Source of the DNA: Salinimicrobium soli | GTDB taxonomy: Bacteria > Bacteroidota > Bacteroidia > Flavobacteriales > Flavobacteriaceae | NCBI RefSeq assembly: GCF_048323655.1 | Contig: NZ_JBLUWW010000001.1 | Span: 682,001 to 746,000, forward strand | Direction: 5' to 3' | Length of the DNA stretch: 64,000 nt | Shown here: piece after piece, positions 33,921-42,661 of the stretch | Numbering within the stretch: position 1 is the first letter of the stretch | Layout of the letters: every line of letters starts with the position of its first letter | Notes under the pieces: model-generated | The model's input: only the letters and a program-made list of their open reading frames with translations | Database searches by the model: none | What the model was told of the DNA's origin: nothing | Translations under genes and position numbers: made by a program

Positions 33921-34919
33921 TTACAAATTTTTAGTCGGTAGTTTCGATTCGTACTTTAGACCTATGTCCTCTTTAATTCTGTCGATTATTTTAATAATCT
34001 CGTGACTGGTATTCAGGGGTAATTTGGAACTTTCGATCTTCCCATTCCTAAGGCATTCATTTACTTCTTCTATCTCATAAATAAATCCATTTCCGTTATA
34101 TTCAAGGTTAAAGACTTCCTGGTGTCCGTCCCGGGAAACTGTAATCTTTTCGGAATGATGAAAACTTCTGTGAAGTTTTAACGATCCATTACTTCCATAA
34201 ATATATGCTTCAGTAGGCGTGTCAGCTTCTATGGTCGTTTCCAGAATGGCTTTTGCATCATTTTCATAATTCAAAAGCATCGAGCAGTAAGCATCCACAC
34301 CGGTAGTGGTCATTCGGGCTGTGCTCTTGATCTCAAGAGGGATCCCTAAAGCCAGTATGCTTAAATAGATGGGGTATATTCCCAGGTCCATTAAAGAACC
34401 GCCTCCCAGTTCTTTATTGTAAAGTCTTCCCTCAGGATCGGTATTACCTTTAAATCCAAAATCAGCGCGCATAAACAATACATCACCGATCTCTTTATTC
34501 TCTAAAATTTCTAACAGCTTGTTGGTTGCCGGTATAAATCGTGTCCACATCCCTTCCATTAAAAACAGATTCCTGGACCGGGCTTCCCTGCTCATCATTT
34601 CTACTTCCGGAAAATTTAATCCCATGGGTTTCTCACACAGCACGCCCTTTCCTTTTTTTAAACACATCATGGTGTGCTCGAAATGAAAAGAATGTGGTGT
34701 AGCGACGTATATGACATCTATTTGCGGATCATCTGCCAGTTCCTCATAGGAGGTATAGAACTTAACGGAGTTATATTTCTCACTGAAACTTTTAGCCTTT
34801 TTCTCATTTCTGGATGCCACTGAATAGAGGACTGCATTTGGGGAAAGCTGCAGATCGGAAGCGAACTTATTTGCTATTTTTCCTAATCCTAAAATTCCCC
34901 AATTGATTTTTCTTTTCAT
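33921..34919 (-). CDS. Gfo/Idh/MocA oxidoreductase (cytoplasmic)
   Basis: A 332-residue NAD(P)-dependent oxidoreductase: Rossmann motif WGILGLGKIANKFASDL, family motif LCEKPMGLN, C-terminal domain GGGSLMDLGIYPIYLSILAL. Unlike the 7652-8743 paralogue it has no Tat signal and should be cytosolic. It is the last gene of a minus-strand operon with an SDR (5-bp gap) and an aldo/keto reductase. A three-dehydrogenase set suggests a sugar or polyol pathway, but the substrate is not identifiable. Confidence 0.9.
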   Translation of the reverse strand: MKRKINWGILGLGKIANKFASDLQLSPNAVLYSVASRNEKKAKSFSEKYNSVKFYTSYEELADDPQIDVIYVATPHSFHFEHTMMCLKKGKGVLCEKPMGLNFPEVEMMSREARSRNLFLMEGMWTRFIPATNKLLEILENKEIGDVLFMRADFGFKGNTDPEGRLYNKELGGGSLMDLGIYPIYLSILALGIPLEIKSTARMTTTGVDAYCSMLLNYENDAKAILETTIEADTPTEAYIYGSNGSLKLHRSFHHSEKITVSRDGHQEVFNLEYNGNGFIYEIEEVNECLRNGKIESSKLPLNTSHEIIKIIDRIKEDIGLKYESKLPTKNL

Positions 34920-34924
34920 GGGTT

Positions 34925-35620
34925 TCAGGATTTATAATCCATAGCAGAGAAAAATTGACCATTTGGCGCATCATCCTCTACTAAAACAGGAGCTAAGGCT
35001 CCCGGTAATACAGCCTCCACAGGATTTTCAGCATTTTCCCCACCCAGATCTGTCTTTAACCATCCCGGATCCAGGTAATTGATCCGAACAGCGGTATCTT
35101 TTAATGCTACTGCAATATCCTGGGTTAATTTATCTACTGCCCATTTTGAGGCACCATACGGAGCTAACTGCGGCTGATCCATTATTCGGGAGGTGGTATT
35201 AACCACTCTTCCAAAATTGTTGTTGATCATAGAAGGAATAAAGGCACTGCATAGTTTATACATGGCCACAACATTGACTTTGTAAGTTTCCAGCCAGTCC
35301 TCTGTAGTGTGAGACCAAATATCATGACGATACGGTCGCATAATTCCTGCATTATTGTACAAAATATCGACCGGGATATTCAGGGCTTTGACCTGATCTA
35401 TGAGATCGGTGGTCTGATCTTCATCAGCTAAATCACCAAAGACCTGATATTTTTTAACGTCATATTCCTCTAATATTTTCAGTGTCTCTTCGGTGCTTTT
35501 TTGGGTTCTACCGTGAAGGATTATATTACAACCGTGTTGAGCAAGCCCAATTGCTATTTGTTGTCCTATTCCCCGGCTGGATCCTGTTATCAGGGCATTT
35601 TTTCCTTTTAAATCTATCAT
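34925..35620 (-). CDS. SDR family oxidoreductase
   Basis: A 231-residue short-chain dehydrogenase: cofactor motif ALITGSSRGIGQQIAIGL, NAG motif ILYNNAGIMRP, catalytic region with Ser (NTTSRIMDQ) and YGASKWAVDKL giving Tyr and Lys. An Arg in GSSRGIG is compatible with NADPH use. It lies between the aldo/keto reductase and Gfo/Idh genes in one operon; substrate unknown. Confidence 0.9.
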   Translation of the reverse strand: MIDLKGKNALITGSSRGIGQQIAIGLAQHGCNIILHGRTQKSTEETLKILEEYDVKKYQVFGDLADEDQTTDLIDQVKALNIPVDILYNNAGIMRPYRHDIWSHTTEDWLETYKVNVVAMYKLCSAFIPSMINNNFGRVVNTTSRIMDQPQLAPYGASKWAVDKLTQDIAVALKDTAVRINYLDPGWLKTDLGGENAENPVEAVLPGALAPVLVEDDAPNGQFFSAMDYKS

Positions 35621-35696
35621 TGAACTAAATTTTTTTCTGTTTCTGTGGTTTCCCTAATTATTCTTCCGGTTTTCATTCAGTTATTTCTGAAGAATT

Positions 35697-36638
35697 TTAC
35701 CAGGAAAGGTTTAGATCTTTTACTTCATTTAAGTAAAAATCCTCCAATTTCTCAACAAGTTCCCTGGACAGCGGATTGTTTATGCTCTCGACATTATCTT
35801 TTAACTGGGCGAGATTTACACTTCCCGGTATCACTGTAGACACGGCCTCATGGGCAAGGCAAAACGAAATTGCTTTTTGTGAAAGATGATCTTGCCCATC
35901 AAGAATTTCCCTGACTTTATTTACAAGTTGAGCCCTGGTTTGAATTTCTTCCCGGGACCAACGGCTCCTCACGTCGTTAAAGGTACTTTCAGAATTATAT
36001 TTTCCCGACAACCAACCTGAATCGAGAGGGATCTTTGCGATTATGGCAACCTTTTTTTCCTGTGCCATAGGGAATGCCCGTGAGGTATCCTGATGAAGAA
36101 TATTGTAAAATGCTTCAATAACTTCAGCATTGGTGGTATCCATTAAGAGCTTCATTTCTTCGGAAGTATCTAAAGAAGCGCCGTATGCTTTTATTTTACC
36201 TTCTTCGATCAACCGCTCCAGGATCTCGTAATGGTCATTTTTATTGCCATCCAGATACTCGAAAGGAGGATTATGAATAATGAGCGAATCAACATGATCA
36301 ACCTGTAATCTTTTGAGACTTCCCTCTAAAGATTCCCGAATGCTATCGGAATTATAATTTGTAACCCCCGAAGCAGAATGTCCAAATTTTGTATTGATCA
36401 CGATCTTACTTCTGTCAACCCTCTTTAGTGCCTTACCTAATCGTTCTTCGCCGGTCCCAAATCCATAATTTGGTGCTGTATCAAAGAAATTGATGCCGTA
36501 ATCCAATGATTTCTCCACCAGTTCAACAGCTTCCTTTTCCGATAGGTCTTGCCATCCCGAATTCTTTCCCAACTGCCATGCGCCAAGTCCGATCTCCGAA
36601 ACCGGGACTGAATTTTTAATATATCTGTTGTATTTCAT
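35697..36638 (-). CDS. Aldo/keto reductase
   Basis: A 313-residue AKR with the (alpha/beta)8 barrel signature: GINFFDTAPNYGFGTGEERL (catalytic Asp and Tyr), VINTKFGH (Lys), SLIIHNPPFEY (His), and the C-terminal cofactor segment STVIPGSVNLAQLKDNVES. It would reduce a carbonyl or oxidise a sugar hemiacetal with NAD(P)(H). First gene of the AKR-SDR-Gfo/Idh operon. No consensus promoter box was found in the 277-bp region upstream, which holds a degenerate palindrome at 36718. Confidence 0.9.
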   Translation of the reverse strand: MKYNRYIKNSVPVSEIGLGAWQLGKNSGWQDLSEKEAVELVEKSLDYGINFFDTAPNYGFGTGEERLGKALKRVDRSKIVINTKFGHSASGVTNYNSDSIRESLEGSLKRLQVDHVDSLIIHNPPFEYLDGNKNDHYEILERLIEEGKIKAYGASLDTSEEMKLLMDTTNAEVIEAFYNILHQDTSRAFPMAQEKKVAIIAKIPLDSGWLSGKYNSESTFNDVRSRWSREEIQTRAQLVNKVREILDGQDHLSQKAISFCLAHEAVSTVIPGSVNLAQLKDNVESINNPLSRELVEKLEDFYLNEVKDLNLSW

Positions 36639-36915
36639 GAATCTTTTGAGTGGTTTTCTCTAAACCTTTTGGGTTTTGCTTCCAATATCAGGAATTGTTT
36701 AAAGAGGTTTAAAGGTATCAAAAATGCATTTTCCAATCCCTGATTTTTCTCATGAATTGAGGTTGTCATTGGTTTCATTACGATCAATCGATGGCAAGAA
36801 TTGAGGTACTTCTGTAAAATGATAGAACTCCGGAAAGGGCAATTATGGAAAACCGTAAGGCAGTTAAGAAATTAATCTCTATTATTGATAATATAAACAC
36901 CTGAAATTCAGCTTC

Positions 36916-38496
36916 ATGAAAAATCTTCACCTGTTTAATCTGCCCGTGCTGGTTTTATTATTCACTCTCTTATCCTGCGCGACCGATGACGGTGGCGATC
37001 CAATTGTTGAACCGGATGTTCCTTCTGCACCAGCTTCAGTTTCCCTGCAGGAGGCTGTATTTTACAATATCAACCTTAACGACCGTTCAGGTGATAGTTT
37101 TAAAGTCCGCGTCTTTGTTGACGGGCTCACAGAGGCGAACGCTATTTTTCAATTTGCCGCCACTGCTCCGGGCACCTATGACCTCCTAAATTTCGGAAAT
37201 TATGTAAGCGACTTTAAAGCTTTCAATAAAGATTACGAACCGCTTGAAGTTTCTAAACTTTCCACTAACCAGTGGCAGCTTGCAAATCCTGCCGGCACGG
37301 CTATTATTGAATATGAGATCCGTGAGACCTGGGATGAAGTAAACCCGGCAGATATGATCTACAGAATGGGCGGCACCTCAATTGAAGAAGATCATAGCCT
37401 CGTTAATACCTTCGCCGTTCTGGGTTATCCCACGGGGCTCAAAGAAAAACAATACGTTGTTTCTATTGATCATCCTTCGACCTGGTCTGTAGGTACCGCC
37501 TTATCCAAGAATGATAATGGCTATTACGTAGCTACAGATTATGATCATTTAGCCGATTCGCCCCTTTTATTAGGAAACCTGACTTTTGCTTCCATCGGCA
37601 TTGATCAAACCGATATCGATATCTGGACCTATTCAGCAACCGGTGTAAATTCTTCATCTGATATTGAGGTTCAAATAGAGGAAGTTATGGATGACGCCAA
37701 AGCCTTTTTAGGTGAACTTCCTGTCGATCGCTATAGTTTTCTGTATCATTTTGAGGGGGAAGAAACTTTAGGAGCTCTTGAACACTCTTATAGTTCGGTT
37801 CACGTTATTGAAGAAAGCCCGGCCGCACAAGAGAGCGCCTGGATAAAATATGCCGCAGCACATGAGTTTTTCCATATTATTACTCCGCTTAATATCCACA
37901 GTGAGATCATTGAAGACTTTAATTTTGTCACGCCCACCCCGTCGCGTCATCTATGGCTTTATGAAGGTGTAACCAACTGGGCAGCCTGGTTTATGCGCTA
38001 TAGGAACAATTCAATAAGTTTAAATCATCTGCTTGAGGTATTCAAGGTCTATATCAATGTAAACGAGAATAACTTTGATAAATCTTACAGCCTGGTGGAC
38101 ATCAGTCTTCAATCTTATACTCCGCAAGGTGGAGAACAATATTCCAATATTTATTACCGGGGTGCGATCGTAGCAGCCTTACTGGACATCCGGTTACTCG
38201 AACTTTCCAATGGAGAAACGGGCCTTAGGGAAATTATTCTGGACCTGGTAGATCGTTACGGTCCCGAAAATGAGTTTCAGGATGATCAGTTCTTTGATAT
38301 CTTCGTAGCCATGACCTATCCCGAAATTGGTGATTTTATTGAGAATTATATCAAAGGCACAACCGAACTTCCTATTGGGGATTATTTCAGCAAGATCGGG
38401 ATCCAATACGACCCGGCTACTTATACCTTAACTCCAGTGTCAACACCTACGGCTGAGCAGCAATTTCTCTTTGAAAAGTGGAGTACTAATTTATAA
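36916..38496 (+). CDS. M61-type metallopeptidase lipoprotein
   Basis: A 526-residue lipoprotein (lipobox in LLFTLLSCATDD, Cys about residue 22). The N-terminal beta-rich domain is followed by a gluzincin catalytic domain: zinc motif HEFFH in AAAHEFFHIITPLN and the third ligand Glu in LWLYEGVTNWAAWF. This matches glycyl aminopeptidase (M61) proteins, which often carry a C-terminal PDZ domain; no clear PDZ is visible here. Expected at the outer membrane or cell surface, acting on peptides. Monocistronic. Confidence 0.88.
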   Translation: MKNLHLFNLPVLVLLFTLLSCATDDGGDPIVEPDVPSAPASVSLQEAVFYNINLNDRSGDSFKVRVFVDGLTEANAIFQFAATAPGTYDLLNFGNYVSDFKAFNKDYEPLEVSKLSTNQWQLANPAGTAIIEYEIRETWDEVNPADMIYRMGGTSIEEDHSLVNTFAVLGYPTGLKEKQYVVSIDHPSTWSVGTALSKNDNGYYVATDYDHLADSPLLLGNLTFASIGIDQTDIDIWTYSATGVNSSSDIEVQIEEVMDDAKAFLGELPVDRYSFLYHFEGEETLGALEHSYSSVHVIEESPAAQESAWIKYAAAHEFFHIITPLNIHSEIIEDFNFVTPTPSRHLWLYEGVTNWAAWFMRYRNNSISLNHLLEVFKVYINVNENNFDKSYSLVDISLQSYTPQGGEQYSNIYYRGAIVAALLDIRLLELSNGETGLREIILDLVDRYGPENEFQDDQFFDIFVAMTYPEIGDFIENYIKGTTELPIGDYFSKIGIQYDPATYTLTPVSTPTAEQQFLFEKWSTNL

Positions 38497-38542
38497 ATTA
38501 TAGAATTCCTGTATCAATCCTTTTTTTCCGCAGAAAGCCTTT

Positions 38543-38550
38543 TACATTTG
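38543..38550 (+). promoter_or_regulatory. Bacteroidota -7 promoter box, MFS gene
   Basis: TACATTTG matches TAnnTTTG exactly, 26 bp before the TTG start of the MFS transporter gene. Confidence 0.6.
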
Positions 38551-38576
38551 CATCTTTGAACTGAAAAAAGGCATTT

Positions 38577-39770
38577 TTGAAGGACTTCTACTATTTCATC
38601 AAAGGAAATTTCAGAACGGTGAGCTTTGGCTGGTTGCTTACCTTTCTTTCAGCCTTTGGACAAACCTTTCTTATCTCCCTTTACGTGCCGGAAATTTTAA
38701 GGTCTTTTGCCATTTCTGAAGGGACCTTTGGTTCGATCTACGCCGGCTGCACCGTGGCGGCATCTTTTATCATGCTTTCTGTTGGTCATACCGTTGATCA
38801 CATTCCGGTGAAAAAGATCACTGCTTTTACCGTAGTAGGTCTGGCCCTTTCGAGCATTCTTCTTGGACTATCCAATAATGTATTATGGCTAATTCTCGCC
38901 ATTACCGGTCTAAGGCTTACGGGTCAGGGACTAATGACGCACATTAGCATGACCATCATGTCAAAACAATACGGGCGCAACCGCGGAAAAGCCCTCAGCT
39001 TTTCTTCCCTCGGATTTTCAGTAGGGGAAGCTATTTTTCCACTCATCATTTCTTTCCTAATTGCCTGGTGGGACTGGCGGGTGGCGGCGATCCTTAGTGG
39101 TTCTGTATTGCTGCTGTACCTCTTCCGCCTTAAATTCACAGATCTGGGAACTTTTGATGCCAGCCTCTCCACTGCTGAAAAGCCTTCGGCATTCTCCCTT
39201 TTAAAAGATTATAAAAAAGTAGTTTTTGACCGGCGCTTTGGAATTATGATGCCGACAAGCTTCATCTGGAGTTTTTCAGCCACGGCCATTTTCTTTTATC
39301 AATACGTTTTTGTGGAGAACAAAGGATGGTCGGTTCATCTGTATGCCACCTTTTTCACCGTCTATGCAGTGACCCGCTTTCTGTTTTCCCTTTTTGGAGG
39401 AATGTGGGTAGATAAGTACACTGCAAAAAAGCTTTTCAGGTTTTATCTCATTCCTGCAGCTATAGGGCTGCTGCCTTTTGCTTTCATGAACAGTATTATT
39501 GGCGCACTGCTCTTCCTGGTGACCGCCGGTATTACCATGGGAGTTTCGGGTACGGTAAAGACCTCTCTGATCGCAGAGCTCTATGGCACCGAAAAATTGG
39601 GAGCCATAAGAAGCGTGTTCACCATGTTTTCGGTAGTCAGCACGGCGCTGGGGCCATTGGTGGTGGGACTGCTGATGGATGCCGGAGTCTCTTTTGAATA
39701 CCTCATAGCCGGAATAAGCGGACTAATGGTGCTGATCATTCTGAATTCTCAACGCATTGGCAGCTGTTAA
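38577..39770 (+). CDS. MFS transporter
   Basis: A 397-residue protein with twelve predicted helices and MFS features, including GHTVDHIPVKKITAFTVVGL at the first cytoplasmic loop and GGMWVDKYTAKKLFRF at the equivalent loop of the second half. Substrate not identifiable. The start is TTG at 38577, lying inside a degenerate palindrome (AAAAAAGGCATTTTTGA); no upstream ATG is available downstream of the promoter box. Confidence 0.88.
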   Translation: MKDFYYFIKGNFRTVSFGWLLTFLSAFGQTFLISLYVPEILRSFAISEGTFGSIYAGCTVAASFIMLSVGHTVDHIPVKKITAFTVVGLALSSILLGLSNNVLWLILAITGLRLTGQGLMTHISMTIMSKQYGRNRGKALSFSSLGFSVGEAIFPLIISFLIAWWDWRVAAILSGSVLLLYLFRLKFTDLGTFDASLSTAEKPSAFSLLKDYKKVVFDRRFGIMMPTSFIWSFSATAIFFYQYVFVENKGWSVHLYATFFTVYAVTRFLFSLFGGMWVDKYTAKKLFRFYLIPAAIGLLPFAFMNSIIGALLFLVTAGITMGVSGTVKTSLIAELYGTEKLGAIRSVFTMFSVVSTALGPLVVGLLMDAGVSFEYLIAGISGLMVLIILNSQRIGSC

Positions 39771-39797
39771 TTCTTCGGAATGATTCCTGAAAATTTT

Positions 39798-39998
39798 TTA
39801 GGCAGGAGTATCAATTATCTTTTGAACCCGGCCAACCTCGCCAGTCTCCAGCCGCACTTTGATTCCATGGGGATGTGCAGGTGATTTAGTGAGTATATCG
39901 GCCACTGTGCCTTCGGTGAGCCTTCCGCTGCGCTGATCGTGCTTCTGCACTATAGCGACGCGGCTGCCGGGAGTGAGATCTTTCCTGGTCGGTTTCAT
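39798..39998 (-). CDS. YwbE family protein
   Basis: A 66-residue protein matching the YwbE/DUF2196 family: MKPTRKDLTPGSRVAIVQKH, QRSGRLTEGTVADILTKSPA, HGIKVRLETGEVGRVQKI. It is an SH3-like small beta-barrel of unknown function found in Bacillus and Bacteroidota. Convergent with the MFS gene; no signal peptide. Confidence 0.88.
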   Translation of the reverse strand: MKPTRKDLTPGSRVAIVQKHDQRSGRLTEGTVADILTKSPAHPHGIKVRLETGEVGRVQKIIDTPA

Positions 39999-40073
39999 TT
40001 ATAGGTTATTAAGGTGCCACGAATGCACGAATAATTTTTTAAAATCTACATGTTTACAGCGCTGCGGTCTTGA

Positions 40074-40724
40074 CTAGGACTTACTCAATTCTATCATCGC
40101 CGATTTAATAGGCTCCTCCCCTTCAATGGCTTCAAAGGTCATGTTCTGCACCAGTGGATCAGCCAGGGACATGATCAAAAGAAAAGCCACGTCATCCCGT
40201 GGTATCTCTCCCATTTTACCGAGTTTAGGTGCCAGTTCAACCTTGCCGGTACCCATATCGTCAGAAAGTCTTCCGGGACGCAGAATGGTATAATTGAGGC
40301 CACTTTCCCTCAGGTGTTTGTCAGCTTCGGCCTTCGCTTTGAGATAATGTTCAAGATCGGGATTTTTGGAAGGCTCATCTGCACCCATAGAGCTCAGCAT
40401 GATAAACTTCTTCACTTTTGCCTTTTTTGCGGCGTCAATGATCTTGATAGCTCCTTTTTCATCGACTTCAGTGGTTTTCTCCGGTCCTGTATCACCTCCG
40501 GAACCTGCTGCGAAAATGACTTTTTTAATGCCTTTTAGCGCTGCGGAAAAATCTTCCTGCTCCAGGTCTGCCAACACCCATTTCACTTCCATGTCATCAA
40601 ACATCGCCTTCTGCTCTTCTTTCCTGATCATGGCTACAGGTTCGAAACTTTGAGAATTGTTGAGGATCTCTATGATACGTATTCCGGTGCTGCCGGTGGC
40701 ACCTACAATTAAAATCTTTTCCAT
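40074..40724 (-). CDS. NAD(P)-binding atypical SDR
   Basis: A 216-residue atypical short-chain dehydrogenase: MEKILIVGATGSTGIRIIEI (NAD(P) motif GATGSTG), KKVIFAAGSGGDTG, KKFIMLSSMGADEP, NYTILRPGRLSDD. Resembles NmrA-like or YwnB/biliverdin reductase B-type proteins that reduce flavins or sense NADP. ATG 40724 is the family-like start; the 26-codon extension upstream runs through the promoter region (near-consensus TATCTTTC). Single gene. Confidence 0.87.
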   Translation of the reverse strand: MEKILIVGATGSTGIRIIEILNNSQSFEPVAMIRKEEQKAMFDDMEVKWVLADLEQEDFSAALKGIKKVIFAAGSGGDTGPEKTTEVDEKGAIKIIDAAKKAKVKKFIMLSSMGADEPSKNPDLEHYLKAKAEADKHLRESGLNYTILRPGRLSDDMGTGKVELAPKLGKMGEIPRDDVAFLLIMSLADPLVQNMTFEAIEGEEPIKSAMIELSKS

Positions 40725-40824
40725 TTGTATATTTTTAGGAACAGAAAGATACGATTCCTGAAGGGGAGATGCAAAACAGGCCGGAGTATTCCGGCCTGTC
40801 ATTTTAAATATTCTTCTATTTCAT

Positions 40825-42642
40825 TTAGGAACCCTGGTTCTTCCTCATTTCGGTCACCTTTCTCTCCAGCTCCTGCTGGAACTCTTCCATGACCGGTTTT
40901 ACGGTGCTTTCCGGAAGGTCGGCAATTCTGATATACATCAACCCGTCTACCGCGTCATTGAACAAAGGATCTACGTTAAAAGCCACCACCTTCGCGTTCT
41001 GCTTGATATATTTTTTGATAAGTACAGGCAAACGCAGACTTCCCGGCTCCACTTCATCTATGATCTTGTCAAATTTATTGAGGTCGGCCTTGGTCTCGTC
41101 AAAGACGAAGTCCTTGTCGTCGTCTTTCAGCTTAACCTTGAATTCCTTTTTCGGCCGCACGTACTGCGCCACATAAGGGTCATAGTAGTTAGACCTCATA
41201 AATTCGATCATGAGCGACTTCGAGAAGTTTGAAAATTTATTGCTGATGCTCACCCCGCCAATAAGATACTTATGCATTGGAAAGCGCAAAGTACAATGCA
41301 CGATCCCTTTCCATAGCAGGAACAGCGGCATGGGGCGCTGCTGGTATTCTTTTATTATAAAGGCCCGGCCCATCTCGATGGACTCGCTCATCATCTTGTG
41401 CAGTTCCGGCTCAAACCTGAACAGGTCCTGCAAATAAAAACCGTTGATCCCGTATTTCTCATAGATCTCGGAGCCCATTCCCATCCGGTAAGCCCCGGCA
41501 ATCTTGTTGGCATCATTATCCCACAGGAACATGTGGTAGTAGTAATCGTCAAATTTGTCTAGATCTGTAGACATGTTGGTGCCTTCACCAATAGCTCTAA
41601 AAGTGATCTCCCGTAAGCGACCTATTTCCTTTAATATATTCGGAATGATCTCCTTTTTGGCCAGGAACACCTCGTAGTTCTTGCTCTCCAGCAGGCGCTT
41701 GTCCAGTTTCCTGCAGGTTTCCACCTCCTCGATCATCAGGTTGTCACAAGTGGCTTCCACGATCTTTTTTGGTGGCTTGGGAATTTTAATGTTCTTAGGA
41801 ATGCCTTTGAAAAATGGCTTTCTTTCGAAGGCGTTCGCCAGTATATAGGTCTTTCGGCGTAAAAAGGCAGTGAGACTTTCCACTGTCGGGATCTCCTCAA
41901 TGTCCTGAACGGATATGGCATTTCCTATCCGAACCTTGATCTTCCTTTTTTTCTGAGTGAGCATCTCGCTCGGTAATTTGGCCGTTCTCAGTATATCGCT
42001 CAGCGAAGCCAGCTTATAGAAGAAGGCCGAATTCTTAGCGTGGAAATAGATAGGGATCACCGGAACCTTTGCCTTCTGGATCAGCTTGATGGCGGCAGGA
42101 TCCCACGGCCGGTCTACGATCATTTTTTCTTCGCGGTAAGTGGATACCTCTCCCGCCGGAAATATCCCGATAGGTTTTCCTTCCTTCAGGTGCAGGATCG
42201 CATCTTTGATACCCTTAATGCTGGATTGTGCCTCCTTATGATCTTCGAAAGGGTTTACCGCCATAATATACGGCTGCAACGGCTCAATACGTTGTAACAG
42301 AAAATTTGCGACCACCTTAAAATCTTCCCGCTGTGACAGCAAAAGTTTCATTAAGATCATTCCGTCAATTCCCCCCAGCGGGTGATTGGAAATAGTTATG
42401 AAAGGGCCTGTTTTGGGAATTCTCTTCAGGTCTTCTTCGGGGATTTCAAAATTGATCTCAAAGGCTTTTAATATGGAATCAATGAATTGAGAAGCAGGTA
42501 AATATTTTCTCTTTTCATATTCTTTATTGATCACTGAAAGTTTCGTGGTATGAAGTACCAGCCAACCCATAGAGGTTCCCAGAAATCCGAATTTATCCAG
42601 GTTCATGACCTTGGCAACTTCTTTAGAGCTTACAATTCCCAT
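40825..42642 (-). CDS. Fused PlsC-type acyltransferase/GNAT N-acyltransferase (OlsF-like)
   Basis: A 605-residue two-domain protein. Residues about 1-280 are a lysophospholipid acyltransferase: NHPLGGID catalytic motif, FPAGEVS substrate motif. Residues about 310-600 resemble the OlsB/hemolysin-type GNAT (REITFRAIGEGTNMSTDLDKFDDYYYHMFLWD, GFYLQDLFRF, EMGRAFI). This order matches OlsF, the bifunctional synthase that N-acylates and then O-acylates ornithine (or glycine) to make phosphate-free aminolipids, described in Serratia and flavobacteria. Acyl-ACP is the expected donor at the inner membrane. Ornithine versus glycine specificity cannot be decided. It lies 19 bp from lysC on the same strand. 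Confidence 0.82.
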   Translation of the reverse strand: MGIVSSKEVAKVMNLDKFGFLGTSMGWLVLHTTKLSVINKEYEKRKYLPASQFIDSILKAFEINFEIPEEDLKRIPKTGPFITISNHPLGGIDGMILMKLLLSQREDFKVVANFLLQRIEPLQPYIMAVNPFEDHKEAQSSIKGIKDAILHLKEGKPIGIFPAGEVSTYREEKMIVDRPWDPAAIKLIQKAKVPVIPIYFHAKNSAFFYKLASLSDILRTAKLPSEMLTQKKRKIKVRIGNAISVQDIEEIPTVESLTAFLRRKTYILANAFERKPFFKGIPKNIKIPKPPKKIVEATCDNLMIEEVETCRKLDKRLLESKNYEVFLAKKEIIPNILKEIGRLREITFRAIGEGTNMSTDLDKFDDYYYHMFLWDNDANKIAGAYRMGMGSEIYEKYGINGFYLQDLFRFEPELHKMMSESIEMGRAFIIKEYQQRPMPLFLLWKGIVHCTLRFPMHKYLIGGVSISNKFSNFSKSLMIEFMRSNYYDPYVAQYVRPKKEFKVKLKDDDKDFVFDETKADLNKFDKIIDEVEPGSLRLPVLIKKYIKQNAKVVAFNVDPLFNDAVDGLMYIRIADLPESTVKPVMEEFQQELERKVTEMRKNQGS

Positions 42643-42661
42643 TGTTATATGTTTTCATTTA

